This document shows positions 45,949 to 54,233 of a DNA stretch of 64,000 nucleotides, piece after piece (the first letter of the stretch is position 1; each line of letters begins with the position of its first letter). A program made the position numbers and the translations under genes. Below the pieces are notes generated by a model that did not search any database, had not been told where the DNA came from, and saw nothing but the letters and a program-made list of their open reading frames with translations. Source of the stretch: Roseovarius nanhaiticus. Its GTDB lineage: Bacteria > Pseudomonadota > Alphaproteobacteria > Rhodobacterales > Rhodobacteraceae. Location: NCBI RefSeq assembly GCF_900156535.1, contig NZ_FTNV01000001.1, positions 1,364,001 to 1,428,000 on the forward strand, written 5' to 3'.

Positions 45949-46248
45949 TTACGCTGCTTTGAGATAGGCTCTCTGGACGGGCTCAGCCGTTCTGTCGCCT
46001 TGATTGACGGGGCGCATCACCAACTCGCGATCGTCGAGTGTCTCCACAAGGCGCCCGATCTCGGCGCGGTGCACGCCGATCTCCTGCAGAGTTCTGTCAT
46101 CCAACGCGTCCAGCGCTGCGATCATCTTGCGCCGCTTCCAATTTCGCGCTGCGGAACGAAGGGCGTGTCCAATGGCATCTGTGAGCCGCGTCGTTTTTCG
46201 AGCGATAGCGATGAAGGGGCGGGGTTGGAAAGCGAGGTGACGGGACAT
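45949..46248 (-). CDS. DUF1127 domain protein
   Basis: A 99-residue protein with the DUF1127 motif (RRKMIAALDALDDRTLQEIGVHRAEI, residues about 40-67, quoted here in part), an Arg-rich helix-turn. DUF1127 proteins in alphaproteobacteria act in RNA turnover and phosphate/carbon adaptation. ATG 46248 has a very strong AGGAGG site. It is a monocistronic gene. Confidence 0.88.
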   Translation of the reverse strand: MSRHLAFQPRPFIAIARKTTRLTDAIGHALRSAARNWKRRKMIAALDALDDRTLQEIGVHRAEIGRLVETLDDRELVMRPVNQGDRTAEPVQRAYLKAA

Positions 46249-47109
46249 GTTATCCTCCTGTCCTGAGCGACGATGTGGCGGATCGACCAAGCGCGCATCG
46301 CCGACGCGGTTGCGCGGCTGCACGTCATCGGATCGTCCGTTACGGGTGAGGTGAATGGATCTGACGAAACCCCGAGGCAGCAGCAGGCATATCGCCCGCC
46401 CGCTCGGGGCTATGGGCGGTTCAGAAGGTTACCTGCGCCGGGCAGGTGCCTCTTATGAACTCTGAGCATCATCATATCCCATAGCTGATGGCGCGAGGGC
46501 GATCTTGCAAGCCGCCGTGCGCGCCCGCCCGCGGGCTCGGCGCAAAGGCGCCGATGCAGTTGCCAATCGGCATATTGCGCAGCCCGAACCGTCACGGTCG
46601 ATTGACCTCGCGCAATCGCGTGCCTACATGAAGTATATGTTGGTACATGCAGATCATTATCGATTTTTACTGCTGACCCGCCCGCTTCCCCGGGCGGTGT
46701 AAACGCGTTCGCGTCTTTCCTATCCTCCCGGGGCTCCTCGACATTCTGAAACGACGAGATGGCGCAAAGCGGCCGAGGGGATACTTCATGATCGACCTTC
46801 ATTTCCAATCATACCGAACGTTGAGGCACGCGCCCAGCTAGCCACCAAGCGGCTCCGGCAGTTCGGTCCGCACGAGGCGTGGACGCATTGTGCAATGCGA
46901 ATGCGCAGTCCCATCGCATGGTGGTGGATATCGGTGCGCGACGCTCCTGCACCGCTTCTCACAGCGGATCGATGTCTCAACAGCCACTTGCGCGCTGCGC
47001 CCAGTGTAAGGCGCAGCGCCCGGTCTGACAGCAATTTCTACCTGCCGAACCACCTGATCCTTCGACCTTCTTCAGCCAGACTTTGTCACATCATGAAAGG
47101 CACGATAAA
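46249..47109. other. Long intergenic region without a supported gene
   Basis: I see no convincing coding sequence in these 861 bp. Open frames on both strands lack ribosome sites and family resemblance. Signals present are a hairpin with arms CCGCCCG / CGGGCGG at 46678-46697, an imperfect FNR-like TTGACCTCGCGCAA at 46602-46615, and the rnk promoter on the right. An unseen small RNA is possible. Confidence 0.4.
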
Positions 47110-47550
47110 ATGTTGTCTCCTCAAACGACCACTGCACCCAAAAGCCGCTCGCGCCAGCCGCGCATCGTTCTGAACGCGGACGATCTGCCCCGTATCGAGG
47201 CGCTGGCCGACGGGGCGATGGTGCGCAATCCCGCACTGGCCGACCGTCTTTTCGACGAAATAAATCGGGCGCGGATCGTGCCGGCGTCGAAGATGCCCAA
47301 AGAGGTGATTGGCATCGGCAGCACCGCGACCTATCGCGATGAAACTACGGGCCAGGAAAAAGCCTTTACGCTGGTCTATCCTGAGGATGCGGATATCGCG
47401 CTGGACCGTGTGTCGGTCCTGACGCCCATCGGGGTTGCCCTGCTGGGCCTTGCCGAGGGCGCGGCGTTCCATTGGGACACTCGGGCAAACCAGCGACGAA
47501 CGCTCACAGTGATACGGGTCGAGCAGTCCGCGGAAAACGGCGAGAGCTGA
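47110..47550 (+). CDS. Rnk / GreA-GreB C-terminal family protein
   Basis: A 146-residue member of the Rnk family (GreA/B C-terminal FKBP-like fold): RIVLNADDLPRIEALAD, then IGIGSTATYRDETTGQEKAF and VSVLTPIGVALLGLAEG. Rnk-type proteins bind RNA polymerase or nucleoside diphosphate kinase. ATG 47110 has GAAAGG before it; a start at 47083 would add a non-conserved leader. It begins a same-strand group with a zinc-ribbon gene and an MscS channel. Confidence 0.87.
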   Translation: MLSPQTTTAPKSRSRQPRIVLNADDLPRIEALADGAMVRNPALADRLFDEINRARIVPASKMPKEVIGIGSTATYRDETTGQEKAFTLVYPEDADIALDRVSVLTPIGVALLGLAEGAAFHWDTRANQRRTLTVIRVEQSAENGES

Positions 47551-47663
47551 ATGTGTCGGAAGAGCGCCCGCCCGATAGTGCGGCGGGTTTGCTTGAGAAG
47601 GGTGTCAAAAACGCCAGCGCGCCCCGTCGCCCCAAAGGCCAAACTTCATTCGGAGACAGCAAG

Positions 47664-47900
47664 ATGAGTTACGGTACCGATCGAGCGGTTTGCAGCAATT
47701 GCGCCGAACTTCTGCCGCGCGCGGCAGCGGGCCGCTGCCCCATCTGCAAGGCAACCATAGACCGGCCGGAAGAGGCCGTACCGGCTTGCCATCAGTGTGG
47801 CGCCACCCGTGCGCGCATCTGGGCAGGCGGGTGTGCATTTTGCCAAACCGCGGGGCTCAGCCATCCGGTCTCGGACAAGGGCACGGGGATCAGGTCATGA
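47664..47900 (+). CDS. Small double zinc-ribbon protein
   Basis: A 78-residue protein with eight cysteines in four C-x2-C pairs (C10/C13, C25/C28, C42/C45, C57/C60), which should form two zinc ribbons. No other domain is present and I do not recognise a named family. ATG 47664 has GGAGAC upstream. Its stop overlaps the mscS start (ATGA), so its synthesis is coupled to that channel, and it follows the Rnk-family gene by 113 bp. Confidence 0.7.
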   Translation: MSYGTDRAVCSNCAELLPRAAAGRCPICKATIDRPEEAVPACHQCGATRARIWAGGCAFCQTAGLSHPVSDKGTGIRS

Positions 47901-48781
47901 GTGCGAAGCAACATCTATACCGGCTTTTCTGGCCCGTGCTTCTGACGGCAGTCTGTCTGGCTCTCATCCTGTTTCCTGCATTTACCGCGGGTCTGCCAGC
48001 GGATGACGAGGCTTTGTCGCGCGGCCTGACGGCGGCGGCTTATTTCGCCTCCGCCTGGCTGGTCGCCCGGATCGCGGCGCTTGCGCTTGACCGGGCGCCG
48101 GGGCGGCGACGGCCCTATCCGCGCCTGTTGACCGATATGATCACCGCGCTGCTCTTTATCGTCGCGCTGGTGGCGACGATCTCGCTTTTCATGGGGCAGG
48201 GCGCATTTGGCACGCTTGCCGGTTCTGGCCTTGTGCTGGCGCTGTTGGGGTTTGCGATCCGCAACGTCGTGGCGGACATTCTGTCGGGGATCGCGCTGGG
48301 CGTCGAAGGCCCGTTCCGCATCGGCGACTGGGTGGATATCGACACGCTGGCGCGCGGCAAGGTGATCGAAATCGGCTGGCGCACCACGCGGCTTCTGACC
48401 CGCGACGGCACCTATACGATCCTGCCCAACAGCCAAATCGCCCGGCAAACCATCACCAACTATTCCGCGCCCCGGCCGGAATATCGCGCACAGATCAGCA
48501 TCACGTTGGATCACGGGATGTCCATCGCCAAGGCGCGGCAAGTCATGCTGGACGCACTCAGGACGGCAAAGCTCATTCAGCAGGAGCCGGCCCCCGATGT
48601 GCGCGTCACCTCCTACGATGAAGGCGGGATCACATATGCGCTGCGCTACTGGCTGTCGCGCTTTGACCGCGACATCGACTGCCGGGATGAGGTATTCACG
48701 CTGGTCGATGATGCGCTGCGCAAGGCTGGCAGCATCGCACCCTATCGCCGGATCGAGGTTGTTCAGGCATCCGCGACGTGA
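47897..48781 (+). CDS. MscS-family mechanosensitive ion channel
   Basis: A 294-residue inner-membrane channel that opens under membrane tension. Three N-terminal helices lead into the pore helix (about 100-125: GLVLALLGFAIRNVVADIL) and the beta domain (130-190: FRIGDWVDIDTLARGKVIEI). The C-terminal alpha/beta vestibule ends near 290. Start at 47897 overlaps the zinc-ribbon stop. It may be redox- or stress-gated given its neighbours, but that is inference. Confidence 0.93.
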   Translation: MSAKQHLYRLFWPVLLTAVCLALILFPAFTAGLPADDEALSRGLTAAAYFASAWLVARIAALALDRAPGRRRPYPRLLTDMITALLFIVALVATISLFMGQGAFGTLAGSGLVLALLGFAIRNVVADILSGIALGVEGPFRIGDWVDIDTLARGKVIEIGWRTTRLLTRDGTYTILPNSQIARQTITNYSAPRPEYRAQISITLDHGMSIAKARQVMLDALRTAKLIQQEPAPDVRVTSYDEGGITYALRYWLSRFDRDIDCRDEVFTLVDDALRKAGSIAPYRRIEVVQASAT

Positions 48782-48910
48782 CCCGGCAAAGGCCGCGCGG
48801 CAGAGCCTTGCGGCGGCATCTGTGCCTTTATCTGGAAATAATCACCGCCGCATTTGAAAGACCCGAACCGCGGCTGCATACTGCCGAAATGAAACGGAAA
48901 GGCGTTTGAA

Positions 48911-50170
48911 ATGAAAGTCGTTGTCATGGGTGCGGGCGTTATCGGCGTCACCACTGCGTATTATCTGGCCAAAGAGGGCGCGGAGGTCGTGGTCATCGAT
49001 CGCCAGACCGGACCGGGCCTTGAGACCAGCTATGCGAACGCGGGCCAGCTGAGCTACGGCATGTCCTCGCCCTGGGCCGCGCCCGGCATCCCGATGAAGG
49101 CCGTCAAGTGGATGTTCATGAAGCGTCGTCCCCTCTTTATCTGGCCGCTGATCAGCCCGACCATGTGGAAATGGTGCGTGCAGATGGTGGGCAACTGCAA
49201 TGAAGAGAGCTACCGCCGCAACAAGGGGCGGATGGTGCGGGTATCCAGCTATTCGCGCGATGTCATGCCAAATCTGATCGCCGAGACCGGGATCGACTAT
49301 GACGGGCGCGCGCAAGGCACATTGCAACTCTTCCGTACGGAAAAACAGGTCAAGGCATCAAAGGCCGATCAGGAGGTGCTGGCCGAATACGGCTCGCCCT
49401 ACGAGGTGCTGAACCGGGACGAATGCATTGCGGTCGAGCCGGCGCTGGCAGAGGTACGCGACAAGTTCGTGGGCGGCCTTCGCCTGACGGCGGACCGGAC
49501 CGGCGATTGCCGCATGTTCACCATCGCGCTCACCGAAAAATGCGCCGAAATGGGCGTCGAATTTCAGTATGGTCAGACGATCAAGGCGATCGCCGTTGAG
49601 GATGGACGCATTGCGGGCATCGACACCGAGATCGCAGGGCGCATCAGTGGGGACGCCTATGTCTGCGCAATGGGCAGCTACGCGGTGAATGTGCTGAACC
49701 CCATCGGCGTCAAGCTGCCGGTCTATCCGGTCAAGGGCTATTCGGTGACTTTGCCCGTGACCGATGACGCCTTCGCACCCCAATCCACGGTGATGGACGA
49801 AACGCACAAAGTGGCCATCACGCGCCTTGGCGACCGCATCCGCGTCGCGGGGCAGGCCGAAATCGCGGGCTATTCCAACCGGCTCGGGCCGCATGCGACC
49901 GACACGGTCAAGCATGTCATCGGCGATCTTTTCCCCAAGGGCGGCGATATCAGCCGCGCCGAGGGCTGGACTGGCCTGCGCCCGATGACGCCGGATGGCA
50001 CCCCCGTGCTGGGACCGACGCAATATGACAACCTTTTCCTCAACACGGGCCACGGCACGCTGGGATGGACCATGGCCTGCGGGTCGGGCCGGGCGGTCGC
50101 GGATGTGGTTCTGGGCAAGACGCCGGAAATCTCCTTCGACGGATTGACGGCGGCGCGCTATGCGAAGTGA
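48911..50170 (+). CDS. dadA: D-amino acid dehydrogenase
   Basis: FAD enzyme that oxidises D-alanine and other D-amino acids to 2-oxo acids and ammonia, passing electrons to the quinone pool. A 419-residue DadA with the N-terminal dinucleotide motif GAGVIGVTTAYYLA and C-terminal GLRPMTPDGTPVLGPT and GHGTLGWTMACGSGR. GGAAAGG precedes ATG 48911. No alanine racemase (dadX) follows. A bidirectional hairpin separates it from the convergent DUF1127 gene. Confidence 0.95.
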   Translation: MKVVVMGAGVIGVTTAYYLAKEGAEVVVIDRQTGPGLETSYANAGQLSYGMSSPWAAPGIPMKAVKWMFMKRRPLFIWPLISPTMWKWCVQMVGNCNEESYRRNKGRMVRVSSYSRDVMPNLIAETGIDYDGRAQGTLQLFRTEKQVKASKADQEVLAEYGSPYEVLNRDECIAVEPALAEVRDKFVGGLRLTADRTGDCRMFTIALTEKCAEMGVEFQYGQTIKAIAVEDGRIAGIDTEIAGRISGDAYVCAMGSYAVNVLNPIGVKLPVYPVKGYSVTLPVTDDAFAPQSTVMDETHKVAITRLGDRIRVAGQAEIAGYSNRLGPHATDTVKHVIGDLFPKGGDISRAEGWTGLRPMTPDGTPVLGPTQYDNLFLNTGHGTLGWTMACGSGRAVADVVLGKTPEISFDGLTAARYAK

Positions 50171-50175
50171 GCGAA

Positions 50176-50200
50176 GCGCCCCGGCCGATGGCCGGGGCGC
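50176..50200. terminator. Bidirectional hairpin between dadA and DUF1127 gene
   Basis: Perfect 11-bp stem GCGCCCCGGCC / GGCCGGGGCGC with a GAT loop, placed 5 bp after dadA and 9 bp after the convergent gene's stop. No T-run. Confidence 0.7.
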
Positions 50201-50209
50201 GCCCTGCGG

Positions 50210-50524
50210 TTACGCGGGCGTATTGCGGACGGGTGCATATCCACCGCGCGGTTCGCTCCGCCCGTATCCACGCAGTGCCGCGCGGCGGGCCGCACCGGCG
50301 CGGAACCTCTGCGGATCGCGCACAGCCTCGCGGATATCGGCCCGTTCAAGGCCAATATCGCGCAACATGTGATCATCCAGCGCCTCCAGCGCCGCAATCG
50401 CACGCCGCTGGCGCCATGCGCGTGACAAGAAGCGGGCGAACGGTGCGAGAATGCTCTGCTCGCCATAGTGGCGATCTGCGTAGGACGCGCGCCGGACCAT
50501 GTCCCGTGTGATGTAGACCGACAT
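50210..50524 (-). CDS. DUF1127 domain protein
   Basis: A 104-residue protein with the DUF1127 helix (RRAIAALEALDDHMLRDIGL, residues about 40-60) followed by an Arg/Gly-rich tail. ATG 50524 has GGAGAAAACA upstream; the frame is open above this but without family character. It is a diverged paralogue of the protein at 45949-46248 and converges with dadA. Confidence 0.88.
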   Translation of the reverse strand: MSVYITRDMVRRASYADRHYGEQSILAPFARFLSRAWRQRRAIAALEALDDHMLRDIGLERADIREAVRDPQRFRAGAARRAALRGYGRSEPRGGYAPVRNTPA

Positions 50525-50840
50525 TGTTTTCTCCAATCCAGAACATGACATCGCAACGCTTCTTTCGCTGCCCGAACATGCATTGCGCATGGTCAGCGGT
50601 GCCTTGCGGAAGGTTTGCGATGTCGTTTGATAGAATGCACGTGATCAAGAGCCCCGGATCGTGACAAGGCGTACCCGCCCGTCCGTCCGGGGTTGCCGGC
50701 GGTTCAGTGATTGCCCTGCGCGCTGCGCGGACCTCCCGTGGAAGCTGAACATCGTCATGCTGTAGATATGGCCATCACAACGCTTGCTTACAAGCGTGTC
50801 ACACTGGCCTGTGTGGTTTATGGCACAACGCTCTGCAGCG
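50525..50840. other. Intergenic region with one hairpin
   Basis: No gene seen in 316 bp. A perfect 7-bp stem ACGCTTG / CAAGCGT with a 4-nt loop lies at 50780-50797 and may end the small gene at 50841 on the minus strand. The left part carries the DUF1127 gene's promoter. Confidence 0.4.
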
Positions 50841-51056
50841 TTAAACCAACGGGTCGTCTTGCAGCTTGACGAGGGCCAGTTTGATCTGACTCAGCAACTC
50901 ACTGCGGTCAACGCCCTCCATGCCTTCGTCTGTCGCGCGCATGTAATCCTTCTTGTCGTCCCGCCATTGCTCCAGCATCCTGATCTTGCGATCACGGCTG
51001 AGGCTGTCGTCGCGCAAGAGATCTGCGGGCGTCTCGTATTTTTCAAAATATGCCAT
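50841..51056 (-). CDS. Conserved-looking small charged protein, unknown
   Basis: A 71-residue soluble protein rich in charged residues (MAYFEKYETPADLLRDDSL..., then RMLEQWRDDKKDYMRATDEG). It is probably all helical. I have seen the W-R-D-D...R-A-T-x-E-G-M pattern in small proteobacterial proteins but know no function. ATG 51056 has AAGGA; the long open frame upstream is not family-like and is ignored. Confidence 0.65.
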   Translation of the reverse strand: MAYFEKYETPADLLRDDSLSRDRKIRMLEQWRDDKKDYMRATDEGMEGVDRSELLSQIKLALVKLQDDPLV

Positions 51057-51427
51057 GTCGCTTGTCCTTCCATCGTCCTGCTGTCGGCCTGTGCACGCAC
51101 ACGGTAACATGGTGTAACGCGCCACCGCCAACCGGGGTTCCTCTACGGATACCCAAAATGCACAAATTCCCGTCGCTTGTCGCCTGAGCGAAGCCGAAGC
51201 ACGATGTGAGGGGCAATCGCAGAGACATGCGCAGTGGGTAATTGTGTGCCAACTGCGCCTTGGATACTTCACCGCGGCCACATCGTGCCTCGTATCGGCC
51301 CCAAACCGGTTGACCATTCTCCGCTGCGCGCTGCAACTGCGCGATCATATTGCGTCTATACACGTCCGCGGGCCGATCCGCATCATGCCCCTCCAGCACC
51401 GGGGAAGATGGAAGGATGAAACGCCCA
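51057..51427. other. Intergenic region, no gene seen
   Basis: This stretch upstream of the small 71-residue gene holds its promoter. Open frames here have no ribosome site and no recognisable domain. Confidence 0.4.
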
Positions 51428-51480
51428 GTTTCTTCTTGCTGCAAATATCCTGGGGTCCGGGGCAAAGCCCCGAAAAACAC
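51428..51480 (-). repeat. REP-like palindromic element
   Basis: On the minus strand this reads TTTTTCGGGGCTTTGCCCCG then GACCCCAGGATATTTGCAGC and AAGAAG. The hairpin has arms CGGGGC / GCCCCG. Very similar blocks recur at gene ends in rhodobacterial genomes as I remember them; only one copy was noticed in this window. Confidence 0.45.
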
Positions 51481-51494
51481 CACCTGCGCCCATT

Positions 51495-51521
51495 AAAAAA
51501 GGCGCGCCAATGAGGCGCGCC
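51495..51521 (-). terminator. Rho-independent terminator of pckA
   Basis: An 8-bp stem GGCGCGCC / GGCGCGCC with a 5-nt loop followed on the minus strand by TTTTTTAA, 25 bp past the pckA stop. It is the clearest intrinsic terminator in the window. Confidence 0.9.
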
Positions 51522-51545
51522 CTATAAATGTTGCGCAAAGCGTCT

Positions 51546-53144
51546 TCAGCCGATAGCCGCGGCTTTCACGTCTTCGTCGATATGCGGCAGGTATTGCTCG
51601 AAATTCTCTGCGAACATCTTGACCAGTTTGGCCGCCTGGCGGTCATAGCTGTCGGGCTTGTCCCAGGTGCGGCGCGGGTCCAGCAAAACCGTGGGCACGC
51701 CGGGCGCGTCCACCGGAACCTCAAAGCCGAAATTGGCATCTGTGCGGAACTTCACATCCCCCAGCGAGCCGTCGAGCGCCGCCGTGAGCAAAGCGCGCGT
51801 TGCCTTGATCGGCATGCGGCTACCGGTGCCGTAGGCGCCGCCCGTCCAGCCGGTATTGACCAGCCAGCACGTCGCGCCGTGCTTGGCGATCTTGGCGCGC
51901 AGCAGGTTGCCATAGACCTCGGGCCGGCGCGGCATGAAGGGCGCGCCGAAGCAGGTCGAGAAGGTCGGCTCGGGCTCGGTAATGCCGCGCTCGGTACCGG
52001 CGACCTTGGAGGTGAAGCCCGACAGGAAGTGATACATGGCCTGCGCCGGCGTCAGGCGCGCGATCGGCGGAAGCACGCCGAATGCATCGCAGGTCAGCAT
52101 GATGATATTCTTGGGATGCCCGCCCACAGCTGTTTCGCTGGCATTCGAGATGTATTCCAGCGGGTAGGCGCAGCGCATGTTCGCCGTCAGTGAGTCGTCG
52201 TCGAAATCCAGTTCCTTGGTCTCTTCATCATAGACCATATTCTCGATGACAGTGCCGAATTTCGACGTGGTGGCATAGATCTCGGGCTCGGCCTCGGGGT
52301 CGAGGTTGATCGTCTTGGCATAGCAGCCACCCTCGAAGTTGAAGGTGCCGCGGTCCGACCAGCCATGCTCGTCATCGCCGATGAGCGTGCGGTCGGGATC
52401 CGCGCTGAGCGTCGTCTTGCCGGTGCCCGACAGGCCGAAGAAGATGGCGGTATCGACCGGATTGCCCTTGGCGTGGTTGGCCGAGCAGTGCATCGGCATC
52501 ACGTCCTTTTCGGGCAGCAGGTAGTTGAGCAGGCTGAAGACCGACTTCTTGTTCTCGCCGGCGTATTCCGTGCCGCCGATCAGGATGATCTTGCGGTCGA
52601 AATTCATCGCAATAACCGTCTCGCTGCGGCAGTCATGCTTGGCCGGGTCGGCCTGGAAACTGGGGCAGTTGATGACCGTGAAATCGGCGACGAAATTGTC
52701 CAGCGCCTCGCGCTCGGGGCGGCGGAGCAGATGGCGGATGAAAAGGCCGTGCCAGGCCAGCTCGGTCACCATGCGCACCTTGATGGCATGCGCGGGGTCG
52801 GCGCCGCCGACGAGGTCCTGCACGTAGTAGGTGCCGCCCTTCATGTGCTCGCGCATATCGTCGTAGAGCGCATCGAACCCTTCCGGCGACATGGCGGCAT
52901 TGTTGTCCCACCAGATGGTATCCTTGACGCTGTCTGTCGCGACAACGTGCTTGTCCTTGGGCGAGCGGCCCGTGAACTTGCCGGTCGACACCAGAAAAGC
53001 GCCGCCGCGGCCGAGGGCGCCTTCGCCGTTCTTGAGCGCGGCTTCGATCAATGCGGGCTCGATCAGATTGTAATGCACGCTTTCCAGCCCATCGATCCCT
53101 TGATCCTCAAGGCGGAATTTCGGGTTAACCCGTCCCAATGTCAT
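51546..53144 (-). CDS. pckA: Phosphoenolpyruvate carboxykinase (ATP)
   Basis: Gluconeogenic enzyme turning oxaloacetate and ATP into phosphoenolpyruvate, CO2 and ADP. The 532-residue product has the kinase-1a loop [16 protein letters not shown] near 240 and the PEPCK motif [16 protein letters not shown] 53144 has GGAGAGAGAG upstream. It is divergent from chvI with a 382-bp gap that carries paired LacI-type sites, and ends in a strong terminator. This neighbour arrangement is typical of alphaproteobacteria. Confidence 0.98.
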   Translation of the reverse strand: MTLGRVNPKFRLEDQGIDGLESVHYNLIEPALIEAALKNGEGALGRGGAFLVSTGKFTGRSPKDKHVVATDSVKDTIWWDNNAAMSPEGFDALYDDMREHMKGGTYYVQDLVGGADPAHAIKVRMVTELAWHGLFIRHLLRRPEREALDNFVADFTVINCPSFQADPAKHDCRSETVIAMNFDRKIILIGGTEYAGENKKSVFSLLNYLLPEKDVMPMHCSANHAKGNPVDTAIFFGLSGTGKTTLSADPDRTLIGDDEHGWSDRGTFNFEGGCYAKTINLDPEAEPEIYATTSKFGTVIENMVYDEETKELDFDDDSLTANMRCAYPLEYISNASETAVGGHPKNIIMLTCDAFGVLPPIARLTPAQAMYHFLSGFTSKVAGTERGITEPEPTFSTCFGAPFMPRRPEVYGNLLRAKIAKHGATCWLVNTGWTGGAYGTGSRMPIKATRALLTAALDGSLGDVKFRTDANFGFEVPVDAPGVPTVLLDPRRTWDKPDSYDRQAAKLVKMFAENFEQYLPHIDEDVKAAAIG

Positions 53145-53526
53145 GACACTCTCTCTCCGATATCTGATCCTGGCCGCCCAGTTGGCGCGGTGTGCGGGGC
53201 GCATCCTCGGACACGTCTTCGCGCAGACCACGCCGGGTCACGCGGGCCTCTTAGCATGGGGCCCAACGGATTGAACAGGCGACTTTGAGAAGGTTAGCGC
53301 AATCAAATTGCCGTTAGCGCAATCGGGGCTGATCGCCGCCGATACGCGGGATTTGCAGCGAATTTGGCCGAAATATGTGAGTCATATTAGCCATTGGTTA
53401 CGAAAATCGGCCCCAAATGGACTGATAAACGCAGGTGATTCGCGAATTGGGATTGATCGCTAAGTGCAAACAGCGGCATAGTTATGAAAAAAATCAGGCA
53501 ATCTGAGCAGTACAAGGAATGACGAC
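53145..53526. other. Divergent pckA-chvI control region
   Basis: No gene in this 382-bp gap. It holds the promoters of pckA (left) and chvI (right, AAGGAATGACGAC ribosome site). The right 150 bp are AT-rich. Besides the repeated sites at 53293-53324 there is a short inverted repeat GCAAT-CAA-ATTGC between them. Confidence 0.6.
53293..53324. promoter_or_regulatory. Paired LacI-type operator-like sites
   Basis: GTTAGCGCAATC occurs twice as a direct repeat at 53293-53304 and 53313-53324, exactly 20 bp apart (two helical turns). The core TTAGCGCAA resembles the TTAGCGCTAA half of LacI-family operators. In Sinorhizobium the LacI-type regulator PckR controls pckA, so a PckR-like protein is the natural candidate. 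Confidence 0.55.
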
Positions 53527-54231
53527 ATGTCCAAAATCGCCCTTGTGGACGATGACAGGAATATTCTGACATCCGTATCCATGACCCTCGAGGCCGAAGG
53601 CTTCGAGGTCGAGACCTACAATGATGGCCAGCAGGCCTTCGACGCCTTTTCCAAAAAGCTGCCCGACATGGCGGTTCTGGATATCAAGATGCCCCGCATG
53701 GACGGAATGGACCTGCTGCAGCGTCTGCGTCAGAAGTCCCAAATGCCGGTCATTTTCCTGACCTCCAAGGATGACGAGATCGACGAGGTTCTGGGTCTGC
53801 GCATGGGCGCGGATGATTATGTGAAAAAGCCTTTTTCGCAGCGTCTCTTGGTCGAGCGCATCCGCGCGCTTCTGCGTCGCCAGGACGCGCTGGAGGGCCA
53901 TGTGACCGCCGCCGATGCCGAAGAGGGCAAGGTGATCGAGCGCGGCCAGCTGCGCATGGACCCGCTGCGCCATGCGGTAACGTGGAAGGGCTCTGACGTG
54001 TCGCTGACCGTGACGGAATTCCTATTGCTGCAGGCGCTTGCGCAGCGCCCCGGTTTCGTCAAGAGCCGCGATCAGCTGATGGATGTCGCTTATGACGATC
54101 AGGTCTATGTCGACGACCGGACTATCGACAGCCACATCAAGCGTCTGCGCAAGAAGTTGCGGCAGACCGATCCGGAATTCTCGGCGATTGAGACGCTTTA
54201 CGGCATAGGCTACAGATATAACGAAGAATAA
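53527..54231 (+). CDS. chvI: ChvI response regulator
   Basis: OmpR-type DNA-binding response regulator, 234 residues. The receiver domain (1-120) has the phospho-acceptor D52 in [11 protein letters not shown] and the switch lysine in FLTSKDDE; the winged-helix domain covers about 140-232. It pairs with the kinase ChvG encoded 2 bp downstream. The pair governs envelope, acid and host-interaction responses in alphaproteobacteria. Confidence 0.95.
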   Translation: MSKIALVDDDRNILTSVSMTLEAEGFEVETYNDGQQAFDAFSKKLPDMAVLDIKMPRMDGMDLLQRLRQKSQMPVIFLTSKDDEIDEVLGLRMGADDYVKKPFSQRLLVERIRALLRRQDALEGHVTAADAEEGKVIERGQLRMDPLRHAVTWKGSDVSLTVTEFLLLQALAQRPGFVKSRDQLMDVAYDDQVYVDDRTIDSHIKRLRKKLRQTDPEFSAIETLYGIGYRYNEE

Positions 54232-54233
54232 AC

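Noticed and set aside
46602..46615. FNR-like TTGACCTCGCGCAA in the long gap before rnk
   Set aside because: One half-site is poor and no start codon lies at the distance seen for the other three boxes.
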